Shown here one piece after another: positions 1-57,470 of a DNA stretch of 64,000 bases; the stretch's first letter is position 1, and each line of letters begins with the position of its first letter. The stretch covers positions 135,576,171-135,640,170 of the forward strand of contig NC_084759.1 in NCBI RefSeq assembly GCF_028858725.1, given 5' to 3'. The stretch comes from Colius striatus (Eukaryota > Chordata > Aves > Coliiformes > Coliidae). The notes below the pieces were generated by a model that was not told the DNA's origin, did not search any database, and was given only the letters and a program-made list of their open reading frames with translations. A program made the position numbers and the translations under genes.

Positions 1-6
1 AATTAC

Positions 7-34190
<34,184 letters not shown>

Positions 34191-34380
34191 TTTCTTCAGT
34201 CCTTGAATGCTCACCACACAGGTCACAACAGTTAGCAAAAGTTCAGTTAATGTGGCAGTTCTCTGCAGTTCTGGTTAAAGCAGTCTGCCAGCGTGCTGGG
34301 CTCTGAGGAGAAAATTATTCGGATAGCTGGGAGCTAATGGATTTAAACTGTCTGACCACCAGCATTAAATTGGCTCAGTG
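34191..34380 (-). promoter_or_regulatory. GYS2: Putative GYS2 promoter and 5' UTR
   Basis: On the minus strand upstream of the GYS2 ATG there is a TATA-like GTTTAAAT at 34348-34341 and a CCAAT pentamer at 34373-34369, about 25 bp further upstream. This spacing would place transcription start near 34310-34315 and give a 5' UTR of about 120 nt. A TGACCT nuclear-receptor half-site lies in the presumed UTR near 34220. The region is not a CpG island, in contrast with LDHB. The start site is inferred and not observed. Confidence 0.35.
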
Positions 34381-34887
34381 AAATCCTCAGAGCTTGAGAA
34401 GCAGCTTCTGGTAGAGGTAAGAATTTAAGACTGACCTGAGAAAGGTCTTGACTGTTTTGGGGCCAGGGCTTGCTGTTCTCTTAGAGGGAGGTAAAAAATT
34501 AGCTTCTCAGCCACAGCATTCAGTATCTACTACCTCGGGGACAATCGAAACTCAATGGCTTGTAAATTCAGTACTGCCCTGAGCAAACTCCAGCAGGCAG
34601 GACACTTTGAGTTTACCACCTGATTTGAGGCCAGCCCCTGAGTCCTCCCCTTGAAATACACCCTCCCATTGACAACCACTGACCTCGCCATGTGCTAGTC
34701 ACTTACCAACCAGGTTAGTAGACTCATTCTAAATTATATCTTTGATTACTTGCCAGGTTAAACACTGTTACCTATCCATGTTCAGTTCAACAGTCTTTAA
34801 GCACTAGTTTACCTCATACCCTTCCTCCACAGTTAACTGCAGGTGTGTTCCCATGATTCATTGCAAGGTATTGGCTTCATTCTGCTC

Positions 34888-34940
34888 TCCTGCAGCCCTG
34901 CAGCCCTGACAGCTTTTCTCCTGCAGCCCTGACAGCTTTT
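34888..34940 (+). repeat. Short tandem duplication
   Basis: CTCCTGCAGCCCTGACAGCTTTT occurs twice in a row, the first copy with an extra internal TGCAGCCC unit. It lies just upstream of the GYS2 promoter region. Confidence 0.85.
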
Positions 34941-37780
34941 ATTAAACAGAGTGAAAAGGCTCTGTCCATTCATTAGGACACACTTTGGCCCTCTTTGCAA
35001 TCCTGTCTCTGATTTTTTTGCCTGGTTTCTCTTTTTCTATGCCACAGTACTTCTCCAACCTCTGGGCTCACATCCTCTGCTCAGGGAAACTAGTAAGTAG
35101 CGAGTAAGACAGGGAATAGCATGCCCCCATCTACAGTGCTGGGATGCTGCAAGCAGTGTACACACATCTGCAGAGATATCAGTTCATAATTCACAATCTA
35201 AGATCCTCAAAGCCCCACAGAGCAGCTGACTGCTTGGAAGACACTTATGTGCTTATAAATCTGGTTGAGAAGCCAGCGCTTCTGGGACAGCTGTGTCAGT
35301 TGAATCCAATTCTGAGCTTAGAGCACAGTCTGCCTAAAATCTGCATTTCAGCAGTGTTCAAATCTCTAGGTGAGATCCAGGGCATCTCTGGAACTTCAGA
35401 AAATGGCATTGCACCAGCAGACATAGACTACATAGTAGCACAGAGGGAAAGGCTCTGAGCCAACTTAAAATAAAACAAGTCCAAGGCAACTGATTTAGAA
35501 GAAAGGCAGTCAATATACATAAAAGTATCTTGGACATTATATGGACATGAAAACTCTTTTTTTGCAAAGTTAGGATCTAGAGCTGCCTCAGCAAAGAGCC
35601 TAGAAAGAGGGGCTGGAGCAGAGGGAACAGTGAGCAATGGGAAAGGTGAGAGTAAACACTGCCTGTCTTTTCCACCCTGTGAAGCTGGCAGGCAGAGTCA
35701 ACTGTGCTGTGTGTCAAAGTAAAGAGGTTTCCCCTCTAAGGTCAACTGGAAGGCATGACAGCCTACCCAGGAAAGGATTCAGGGTTTTCTTCTCTGAGTG
35801 TGTCTTTATCCTAATGGTTTTAGATGCCCTATTAGCCAGTTTATGAAAACAAGTCTGGCCAAGAAGCATACATTTTAGAGCTGCTGTGGCTTTTCCTGTC
35901 TGGAGTATGTGGGAAACCAGATCATCCTATAGAAGAAAGTACTATGAACATTAGGATTCCTTCATATTCTGTGTACATTTCACTTTATTCAATATGCATG
36001 TATTAAAGAAGGATTTTTCTCACACGGTGACACCCCAGATTTCCTGTTTTGTTTTTTTTTAAGAAGTGAGAGAAAAGCATATGAAGCACCTAGGAAAGGT
36101 TAGATCCAACAGACAGTCCAAAAACTTTCATCTCTGCAAATGCTCTTAATTGCTAGAGGGCAAAGGGCCCTTTTAATTATATTTTGGCCTGTCAGGATTA
36201 AGTGAGGCATTTCTGTGATGCATCTGGAGTTATCTATGTTTACTGCCATAAAGGAGGTGACGCGAGTAGCTGTATGCCTACAGCAGAATGAGTTCTCCAG
36301 GAGAAAAGCTATATTCTGACATTAAGAATGAGAAAACTTAGCATACCATGGAGAGACCCACCAAGTGCAGAAAGCCACAGAGGGGCAGCCAGTAGCTATC
36401 CTCCATCTGAATTGCAGTGATGTACAAGTGCTTAAAGGGATACTGTGCTGACACCAAAACAAGGTGTTATTTTGACACAGAGAGAGGAAAAAGTTGAGAC
36501 TATGATTATATGCCTTTTTTCTTTTTAGCAAAACAAAGGACAACTACAGAACTGGGAAGAGGGAAGTCTACCTAAAGCAGTAGTTTTTAAAATGTTAACA
36601 GTGATTAAATATTTTCCAGGAATCTAGAAAACAGTAAAACTGGTTTTGAGTCTGGCCTATTTAGATTCCCCTATTGCTCTTATCACCAAAGTATACAAAT
36701 GCCTTCTGGTAATGCATTATTCAGTGTGACTCAGTTCTGTCAGACATCATTCATTATCTCACCAAATTCTTTTTCAGCCCACAGAAGTGAAATAATGGTG
36801 TTTGCAAGGGTAATAGACAATAAGAAGGCTGAGTGTGCAAGATCTTTGAATAGAAATCATGAAGTGTGTATTGTTTTTTCCTAAATTTCCTACAGTTCTC
36901 TGGAGACAACAATTCAGGGACAATACTGTGCATTCCGCCCTACCTAAAACTCTTTTTGAAGCTGCTACCTCCCAGGATGTTGCCTTCTCTGCACACTTTG
37001 ATCTAACTCTATTTGGGTAAAGTTTTCTGAAAACACTAATTCAGCATATGACCCCAGGAAGTAAGCCATGGATGTTGTCTTCACACCACAGTTCCTCCAG
37101 AGAAACCACTTCAGACAATTTCTTTTGATGGAAAGTCAACTTCAGCCTCCCTGTTTGCAAGTGAGGAAGTGTGCTGTAGAGGAAGAAACACTCTCAATGT
37201 GTGGGAGTGAGATAACTGTCTAGGTATGGCTTGTCCTGAATATAATTGCAATTTCAAGGTTTGCCTATATTAACAGTAGGGAAAAAGAAATAAGACCAAA
37301 AAAAATGCTTATATAGACTGAGTCAAATTTTACAGGAGGAAGCTGTAGCACTCACCAATATACACACGCTGAACTTTACAAACAGGCAGTAGGTGGCACT
37401 GATGGTACTAACATGAGCTCTCCAGCGTCTGTATTGTTTTGTTGGACCAAAGGGCTGTTTTATCCCTCTCACTAAATCCTGGTTCATGACAAACTTTAGT
37501 TTTATGAAGCCTGTGGAAATAGAATCACAACACAATCAATAAAATGGAGGATCTCCATCTGGAAAAAAGCACTTACCTCCCTCTGAGACACACAGGGAAG
37601 TAAGGAAAAGAAGAGCAAAGACAGGATTCTTAATAAAATGATGTCTTGGTACTCAGTACTGTGAGCTGCCAAGGCTAGAGCAACCCTTATGAAGAAACTT
37701 AAGGGCCTTAGAAATAGAGGCTGAGCTTTATTTTTTGCCCCTACAAGTAAGACTGTGCTGCCATTCAATGAAATCTAGAT

Positions 37781-38565
37781 ACACTTGAGAGTTGGGCAGA
37801 GGAGCCTCAATAAGGTTCAATAAGGACAAGTGTAGCAACCTGCACCTGGGAAGGAACAACCCCATGCACCAGTACAGGCTGGGGATTGACCTGCTGGGGA
37901 GCAGCTCTGCAGAGAGACCTGGGAGTCCTAGTTGATAACAAACTAACCATGAGCCAGTAACATGCCCTCATGGCCAAGAAGGCAAATGGTATACTGGGAT
38001 GCATCAAGAAGAGTGTGGCCAAGAGGTCGAGGGAGGTTCTTCTCCCCCCTACTCTGCCCTGGTGAGGCCTCATCTGGAGTCCTGTGTCCAGTTCTGGGGT
38101 CCCCAGCTCAAGAGTGATAGAGAAAAATCCAATGGAGGGCTACTAGGCTGATCAGGGAACTGGAACATCTCTCACATGAGGAAAGACTATGGGAACTGGG
38201 ACCGTTTAATCTGGAGAAGACTGATGGGAAATCGTATGAACACCTATAAATACTTAAAGGATGAGTGTCTGGAGGGTGGGCCAAGTCTGTTTTCTGTAGC
38301 ACTCAGTGACAGGACAAACGGACACAAGCTGGAACACAGCAAGTTCCACTTGAACACAAAATAAAACTTCTTTACTGCAAGGATGAGGGAGCCCTGGCAC
38401 AGGCTGCCCAAGGAGGGTGTGAAGTCTCCTCCTCTGGAGGTTTTCCAAACCTGCATGGATACCTTCCTGTGTGACATGATGTAGGTGAACCTGCTTTAGC
38501 AGACAGTTGGACTGGATGATCTCTAGAGGTCCCTTCCAACCCCTGCCCATTACATGATTCTGTGA
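37781..38565 (+). mobile_element. CR1 LINE 3' fragment (long copy)
   Basis: It starts ACACTTGAGAGTTGGGCAGAGG and runs through AAACTAACCATGAGCCAGTAA and GTGAGGCCTCATCTGGAGTC to TTGGACTGGATGATCTC, ending ATGATTCTGTGA. It closely parallels the 26425-27233 copy over its length. ORF2 is broken by stops and frameshifts. Confidence 0.93.
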
Positions 38566-41500
38566 ATAACCACTCTTCTAAATAGATATACTACAGACAT
38601 TTGTTTGCTGAGGATGCCATTGACTTTAAAAATTCTGTATGATAACATTTTATTTCTTCTTTTTTTTCTCTTCACCCCAGGTTTTTTTCCCCCTTCTTTC
38701 TTTTTTCTTTTAGAACTTCATTGTGGTATTTCCTGCCTTACCTAACATTTAAAGATATTCCTTCGATCTCCATGTGATGTAGGTGTCTTTCTGACCCTGA
38801 TACTAGGCTTCAGATATTTCTTATTTGTAGAACCCTCCTCAGATTCCTTAGAGTTCTATGTGTCCTCATTTATAGGCCCCAAAGCTCTATCCTCATTTAC
38901 TGTTTCAGACAAACATGATAGATCATAGGTGTTTATCAGCCTAATCTTACTTTTCTATTACTGTAGATTAGAAAAAAAAAGGTATCATTAAGTGCTGTAA
39001 CCTTGGTACAAGACTTGAGCCTCAGACCCCTGTAATCTGGGGTAAATTGTTGTGGAGAAATTCCTGCCTGAAGATACTCCCAAATTGGTAAAGACTTCCT
39101 CAATCCTGAATCCCAAACATATTTAGGATATTTTTATATGGTTTTAAGCCCCTTAAAGCCTCAGACACCTGTTTATACCAGCACCACAAACTAATTTGTA
39201 TATATCTGCATGTATCTGTATATATTTGTATATATTAAAAGACTAATCAAAAATATCCAAGTTTTCACAGCATTTAGGCTGCCATGAAAGGAATAATTTT
39301 GTTTTAGAGAGAAAATTGCTTGTACAAAACCATAATTACTGATGATAGGATAATAGTTGCTTGGCATGACATATAGCTAAACAATTTTATTTTCCTACCA
39401 CAGTAGAATGCCTATGAAAGTAAAACAAATTCGTGCTTCAGAACAGCATATTAATTCCTAGAAGTGTTGCTCACCACTATTTTTGCAATGGCTGCCATCT
39501 TTAGGCATGATCAAAAATGTCTTAGCTGTTGGGAGAGTCAGAACCCGTCAACTAGACTGTTCCCTTTTGCTGCCATTTACCTGTGTACTTTGTGGACTCT
39601 TCCGAACTGCAAGCTTTGCTGTGTAAATGTCATGAGAAATGAGCAGTCAGCTGAGGGTTCCTCAGCATTATTAGCAGCATATCAGAAAGCTGTTGGAGGA
39701 CAAAGCTTTTTGCAGAGAGAATAGCTGATTTTCAAGTCACTTCACCTCAGGCACCTGAAGTGATCTCTTCACAAAGGACGTGGACATATAGCCCATGTAC
39801 TCTAAGAGAGCAGTCTCCCCTTCTGTATCTCCAGGCAGTATGCATTAGATACTGAAAAAAAAAAAAAACCCACCAGTTCTTTTGGGAAATAAATGCACGG
39901 GCACAAGCAAACACAATTTCTGAGAAAACCCAATATTTTCTTTGTGGTCTGTAACTTGTAAAAGTAAAATGCATTGGTTTGCTTGTCTTTTCTACTGTAC
40001 AGTGCCATGCCCCCAACTATAATTCAGACTCAGGTACAAAGACACTCATGAAAACTTTCTTAGTATATGCAAACACACTTGTTTTGTTATTTCTTTTCTG
40101 TGGTCAGCACAGTATTTGTATCTTTTTTAGCAAGATTTGTCAGTGTGTAGGTGTAACTTGTGGTATCTTCTCCTTAACTGCAAGTGGTAATCACAGAGAG
40201 ATTGAAGCTTGACTTGCCTAATATTCTGAGAGTTTCTCCCTTTCTGACTTTTTTTCTCTTAATAGTTGTTCTTCCTTTCTGTTACATTAAAGGAGACTCT
40301 TTTAGGTTTGGTTTGGTTTGTTTTTTAATTAGAAATGTTAAAAACTCAGGCTAGGTATGAATTCTTAGAACATCTCTCATATCTTGTGTGACCATGAAGA
40401 AATTGCTATTCAGGCTGGCTGCTCAGCTTCACAGAGCTTATCTGCATCTTCTCAAGTAGCCACCACTGCATCATTTTACTTCTCTGACTGCAAAGGTTTC
40501 TATGCTTTGAAAGGCTATGCTGCAAACTCAGTGGTGTAGTGCTGAAAGGAGGATTTACAATTCGTTCAGCTATGTAAGTAGAGTAAGGACTTTTGGTATA
40601 GTAAGGCCTTAAAAGGGTTATCGTATGATTACTATTAAGACTGAAATTTAACATGTTGAAATTTAGCCCCATACAACAAATCACTTCAACAAAAATCCTG
40701 CCCAGTGGAATATAGGCACCTGACCTAAGCTGATTGTGCTCTTAACTTCTAACTGTTTGAGAACCACTCTACTGACTTTGAATGCCCTTCAAGCATGTTA
40801 AGAGATGTTTCTGTTTACTCTTCTACATTTACCTTTCAAAATACCCCACAAAAATCTGCAGCTTTCAGAACCAGCTTAGTACAGAAGTAATTCAAAAACA
40901 GTTATTTCCTCTACTGCACTACAATTTGCTATAGGAAAAACAAATTCAGTAAAATGAACAGATCAACAAATACTCTTCTAGATTGATCTTCAGTCTGAGA
41001 TTATCAGGACTACTCTGTTGTCATGTGTGGGTAGGAAAATGAGTTTGATGTGATTGTTATGCATGGTAATCATTCCTGATTCCTAGTGATACTGCAAGAG
41101 TATTCCATTATCTACTACTGATTGAGACTGCTGAATGAACAGAGACTTTGGAAATCATCACATGTCTGTCTTATTGTCTGAAAAAGAGAATTAGCAGCAA
41201 AGAGAAAACTGTATCATCTCAAGCAAAATATCTCTTTTCTTCCCTTTGTGTTTTCTTTTAACACATCTCACAGAGAAAGAATTATGACTATTCCCTCCCA
41301 GAAATCAATGCTGGTAGGAATACACCTTCATACTAATTTGACAAATTTTGTATCTCAGATATTGAATGTGTAAATATGTATAAATAATGTTGAAGAGCTA
41401 CTGAAAAGGAGAGCATAAAGGAGAAAATATTTACTGAGAAATCTTACTTTGCATAGCCACAGGCTGAGCCAGACTGTATGTTGTTGCTTATGTTTGCAGG

Positions 41501-41710
41501 TAAATTATTTATTGCAGATATTGGGCAAATCCAGCTCTCCAGAGACTGGCCTCTCCATTAGACCAATCTAAGTTAATTATTTGCACAACTGCCTTGCTTG
41601 CCCAGAATAATAACTCACACAGCAATGACATCTCAGGAATGGCTTGTAAAAATGTAGCACATCACAGTGATTGGTGTGATTTTTAGGGACACCCTACTGT
41701 AGACTCTGAA

Positions 41711-41780
41711 AAGCTTTGACACTTTTGACTTCTGTGAGGCTGGATAAGCTTTGACACTTTTGATTTCTGTGAGGCTGGAT
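41711..41780 (+). repeat. 35-bp tandem duplication
   Basis: AAGCTTTGACACTTTTGA(C/T)TTCTGTGAGGCTGGAT is present twice head to tail (41711-41745 and 41746-41780) with one mismatch. Confidence 0.95.
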
Positions 41781-44700
41781 TCACAGATGTGCATTAGAAA
41801 AGAATTATTCATAAAAGAAAGAACTGTCCAAAATTAGGCATTGCCCTGAGAGGCAGTTACACTATGGCATTGTATCATTCTGGATCACAATATAAGGAAC
41901 TGCCTCTTTTAAATGTTTTGGACTCCTGGTCAGAATGACATCAGTAAGAGTTCAGCATCTACATTGCCCTGAGAATTTGTGGCTTAATGGTTCTGATTTT
42001 TATCTGCAAATTGGGGAAAACAGCATTTCTTTGCAGTGCTAGGCTGACATGAAGTGTGTGAACATAATGGTAACAGGAACTCTGTGAGCAACTTAAAGCA
42101 CAAGTCACCTACTTACCATAAAATACAGCTAGTATGAAAGCCCTATAAGCACTACCTGTCTATCAAAATGCACAAATAAACATCTCTATTGCTCTACATC
42201 TACATGTTCTTTTTAACAGTTTCATTATTTTAACCTGTCTTCAGTTCCCTGCTTCATTCTCATCCTTTGATTACTAAAAAGGCAGCTGATTTAATACTAC
42301 ATCTGAGCTCAGAACAAATCTATCTCTGGCTGGGGTGATGGCTGATTACCACCACCAACACTACTGTTTTACTAAGCCTTCAGACAGCTGCTATACAGTC
42401 TGATGACAAAGAATGCTACTCTTTTATCAAAACATTCTGGATGTGCAGGTAGGAAACTCAAGCTCTTTCTGTTTCACATACAACGCTTTGGAAAGCCATA
42501 ACACAAACACAGTGGCAACAGCATATATCTGAGGCTCAGCATAACTCAGAGGACTGAGTTACAGAACGCTGGCATAGCCATGCCAGTAGTATCCCTCCTC
42601 TCTCCTTTGTCAGTATCTGCTTGTTTCCTCTGACAGTTGCATGGAAGTCAGACCTTCTATTCTGTAGCTGGTATCTATATACCTGCAAATGCATGAGGGA
42701 CTAGGTCCTTACAGCAATTAAAATAACAATACTGGTTTTACCTCATGGTCAGTGAGCATTTTGTCCTCAGCACCTTCTGAAGTGTTCTGCTGTGCTGTTT
42801 TTTATTGGCTGTACTACTCTAACAGCACCACAATGCTTTCTGTTAGACCAAGGAATGACAAAGGTGTCTCTTGACACTAGAATGTGGTTAAAAAACTGTT
42901 GTCTTTCATGGGGTAAAACAAGAATAAAGTTCATGTATCAATGGGCAGTACAAACAAAGCATGTACGAGACAAACATGAATGTACTGTGTTCAGAAAACA
43001 CCCCACAGATACCTATTAGAGATGAAGTACTATGGCAATGTAGTTAAGGAATTTACATGAGTGACAGAAGACTGTATCACAGATAGACTCCAAGTAACAG
43101 AAAGTGATAGGCTAGTGTTCAGCAAGAACATATAGCGAAGCTATTCTATAGCCATGTGACTGCAATCAAGTTAAGATACAAGATTGTGAGAGAAGTCTCT
43201 TAAAAAATAATTACAACATAATTAATGTACATGCATATGACCCAAAAATATCCCTGAATGAGAAATAACCTGATGAGCCTACTAATAAAAATCTTAAAAT
43301 GCCCTGAGACACTCCTTCCTCTTTAACAATTTCCAACCAATCCACCTAACACCCAAAAGGCCACTTCATTGTCATTTAAAATTCTTTACATTTTTCTTTA
43401 TGATGCCATTTCCCCAAAAGTAGAAGCTGGTACAATTAGGCTGCTGCTGTACTAAGTGCTCATCATGCAAAGTAATCTTTTTTTCTTTATTCCCTCAGCT
43501 CTCTGCTTCATCTGTACCTGCTCTTTTGCAACAGACCCCATTTTTTTGTAGTGGACCTTGCCATTAGCTGTAGGCACTTCACATCTAGGCCTTAATATGC
43601 CATTGTTGAGTCTTATGATCACAAACATGGACGCAGAGGGGATTGAAGGAATGGTTGACAGACACTAGGTGACAGTAGCTTCCCAGCTCTAGCACTGATT
43701 ACCACTTGTCTCAAAATGCCACAACTCACTTCAGTTCTCAGTTTTCTGACCACAAAACAAGGTATGACCCTACAATTTAATGGGCAAGGAACACACAGTT
43801 ATGCAATTAGGGATGAAACAGTTTTATTGCAGCTGACTGATCTTTAAAACTCAAGATTCACTATCAGAAAAGGACCAACTCTCTGTCCTCTAATGCAATT
43901 GATGCCTCTTCATATAGATCAGTCAATAAACCTACAAGATAACATCCTAAACATAGCTTCACATTCTTTCATTAACTGACACGAACATTAAGAACAAAGC
44001 CAGAAAGGAACTGTGCAAGGTCTCCAGCTAAATGAGTCCAACTGAAAATTGCTAACAAGTGTATCACACCAATAGAGCAGCTTGTGCCATTTACCTCATG
44101 ACAGCTCACCATGAACAGTTTTATCCAGGTATAGGATACCCTCCAGTAAGATCTCCACACTGAATCAGGAGAAATTAAAATTTCTTCCTCTTCTATTAGT
44201 AAAAACTGGCATTTAGCTTGTGACTGAGAGTAAAATCTCTCCTAAGGTGTTCCTCAGATGGCATTATTAACAAAGGGTATCACCAGCATCCTATGCATAT
44301 TAACTACATAATAATAAATCACAGGATAGTAGTTATCTTGCAATATGACAGGACTTGCACAATATTCTTATAAAGAGTCACAAAAGTTAAGCTACTTGCT
44401 TGTGAAAGTTTTGAAGGAGCTAGAAAAGGCCTTTAAATTGCTCCAACCTAGTCTCAAGACTTGCAGGCCCCTGAACTAATACAACATAGATGGGTTTGAT
44501 ACTGTTTGCTCCCCAGACACATTGAGCCATTCTGGGCACACCATGCAAGTGCTGACTATTTTACAGTTAACATCCCTTTCATAACTGTGATTAAGAAATA
44601 AAACTGGGGTTTAATCTATTCTTCCCCCTCCCAAGTATATAAGCACTTGTGAAACAACTGTGATGAAATTTAAAGGCCCTATTCAATTTCTTCTATGAGG

Positions 44701-45195
44701 ATTACTAAGGTACTCTAAAAAAAAAAGATAAAAATCTTCGATTTTGGTAATGAAAGAAGAATCCTGTCTACTCTAAATATCAGAAAAACTAGACACCAAC
44801 AACAGGCAAAGAACTTAATCCAGAGAGAAAGATTTACAGAAGTGTTTTTCTAAGCCAGTTGCTTATCAAATCTTAAATGTAGGCACATTTTTTGCAGGTG
44901 GCCCAGAGACAGACAGCCATTCCATCTACTCATCAAATAGGAAGTACTGAATCAGAAACAAGTCTGGGAATGAACTATATCAGGTCAGGATCTGTACTGA
45001 AACCAAATAGTACAAAAAAAGCCTTCCAGTAAGGTTGTATTAATGAAATTCCACTAGAGGGGATTACTATATTGCTTCTAACCTTTCAAAAGGACATGTG
45101 TATCTACTCTTCCATGTAGTCTGAAGCAAACATTACAGGAGAATGCCAGAGTATGCTAGATAACTTAAATACTGAAAATAAGTCACTAGGACAAC

Positions 45196-45384
45196 AAAAC
45201 ATGCCTGAAAGTTACTTTATTTGTTCTTAAGGTCTGTGCGATACAGCAAGCATAAGTTTAGCTACTGTGAACAAAAGCTCAGTCTGGAAGAGCACTAAAC
45301 ATTAACCAGAGATGCATAGTGTGTAGAGCCCACATTTGCACACAACACGTTGTTTTTCTATTGCTGGAATCTAACATTCATGAG
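45196..45384 (-). other. LDHB: LDHB 3' UTR
   Basis: A short 3' UTR of about 190 nt from the stop codon to the expected cleavage site, 15-25 nt past the AATAAA at 45221-45216. Confidence 0.7.
45216..45221 (-). promoter_or_regulatory. LDHB: LDHB polyadenylation signal AATAAA
   Basis: TTTATT on the + strand, i.e. a canonical AATAAA on the minus strand, about 165 nt after the stop codon. It is the first such hexamer downstream. Confidence 0.8.
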
Positions 45385-56181
<10,797 letters not shown>

Positions 56182-57055
56182 GGTGTTCTGCAACTAGAGA
56201 CAGAAAGATTCGGTTCTAAGCAAGCCAGACGGAACCGAAACGCAGGCTCTGAAACTGAAGAGGTCATCTGCCACAGCCGGAAACTTGCCGCTGGAAGTGC
56301 TGCAAGGCATTGTTGACGGCAGCTTACATAAGGCAGCCCACGGGCACGATGCCCTTGCGCGCAGGGCTCCTTACACACCACGAGCTACCAGCCTACCCAC
56401 ACCGTCACCTCTCCTGAGCTACAAGGCTCTGGCTCCCATCCCTCCCTGCATTCCCTTGTGCCCAGTGAGGAGCCGAAAAAGGGGTCAGCGGCTATTTCGG
56501 CCGCACGTAACAGAACACCCTTTTGTTCGCAGTTCCCCGAGCCTCCCTACAGATGTGACCTCCTACGTTAACGGCTCTTTGGTACCCACTTCTCATGAGG
56601 GCTGCGGGACTGGTAAAACAACCACGAACCAGTGTGGGAGCAGTACGCCTACAGGGATTTCCCCGGCTCGTTTCCACTCGGCCCCACGGCTGCCTTCGCT
56701 AGACCCAAGGAGCCACGTGCTATGCCTCCGACCTTCGCGTTCCCGCGCACCCTCCTCCTTCTCTCCCTCCCAAACGAGGTGGCCCATCGATATTTCTGGG
56801 CACGGACGGTGGCCGAGGCAGGACCCCCAGCCTCGCTCCGGCCGGCGCATCCTACCGCCGCTGAGATCGACCACCAACGCTCCCTGACCCACACCCCCTC
56901 CCGGCCGCCATGCAGGGATGCTCGGCCCCAGAGCAAGACGCCCGGCCTCAGGGGGACTGAGCGCCGGGGGAAAGGACAGGATGGACCGCGCAACCCTCCT
57001 TGCACTCCCCACCCCGGAGACGAGACTCCTCCAGCTCCGCTCTCCCCGTACCCAC

Positions 57056-57120
57056 CAGCAAGGCTCAGAGAGCAGAAGCACGAGACAAACGTTACAACCG
57101 CCGTCTGAGGCTCGAGCAAT
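57056..57120 (-). other. LDHB: LDHB non-coding exon 1 (approximate)
   Basis: On the minus strand the sequence GTCTCGTGCTTCTGCTCTCT followed by GAGCCTTGCTG abuts a GTGGGTACG donor (donor GT at 57055-57054; an alternative GTACGG donor lies 4 bp further on). It sits directly downstream of GC boxes and upstream of the coding exon, as expected for vertebrate LDHB, whose first exon is untranslated. The 5' end is a guess. Confidence 0.5.
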
Positions 57121-57135
57121 GAGAGCTCCGCAACG

Positions 57136-57205
57136 GCAGGGGCGGGGTGGGGCGGGGCGGGCAGGGCCGGGCCCTCCTGGGCGTTCCCCGGCGCTATTGG
57201 GAGGA
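57136..57205 (-). promoter_or_regulatory. LDHB: LDHB core promoter: GC boxes and CCAAT box
   Basis: The + strand reads GGCAGGGGCGGGGTGGGGCG then GGGCGGG, i.e. clustered Sp1-type GC boxes at about 57136-57165. ATTGG at 57196-57200 gives CCAAT on the minus strand. No TATA box is visible. This is typical of a housekeeping CpG-island promoter. Confidence 0.65.
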
Positions 57206-57470
57206 GGCAGCCGCCGCGCTCAATCCCCGGCAAGGACGGAGGGTGAAGGGTGCTGCTGGCCCATCCCGTGTCACCATTCTCCCCCTCTCGTCCCCCCCTC
57301 CCCCGGGTCCGCAAGGCTGTGCTGCGGAAGAAGGGACACGCCAGCTCATCCCTTTTTGGTGCTGAGGGCGAAGGGATGCTGTGGGTAGCCGGGCCGAGGC
57401 CGTGCGGCGGGGCCGGGGGCCGTCTCGGTGGCGGTGTGTCACCGAGAATAGTGGTCTCGCAGGCGTCTCG

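Larger units (their letters stand above)
34381..45195. other. Intergenic region between GYS2 and LDHB
   Basis: About 10.8 kb. It contains a short duplicated motif (34888-34940), a long CR1 copy (37781-38565), TA-rich low-complexity DNA near 39195-39240 and a 35-bp tandem duplication (41711-41780). There is also an isolated minus-strand AATAAA at 43828-43823. No gene was recognised on either strand. Confidence 0.8.
56200..57470. promoter_or_regulatory. LDHB: CpG island over LDHB exon 1 and promoter
   Basis: This is the only strongly GC-rich, CpG-dense stretch in the window. It spans intron 1, exon 1 and the upstream flank of LDHB. Long overlapping ORFs here on both strands (up to 221 codons) are composition artefacts and show no family resemblance. 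Confidence 0.85.
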
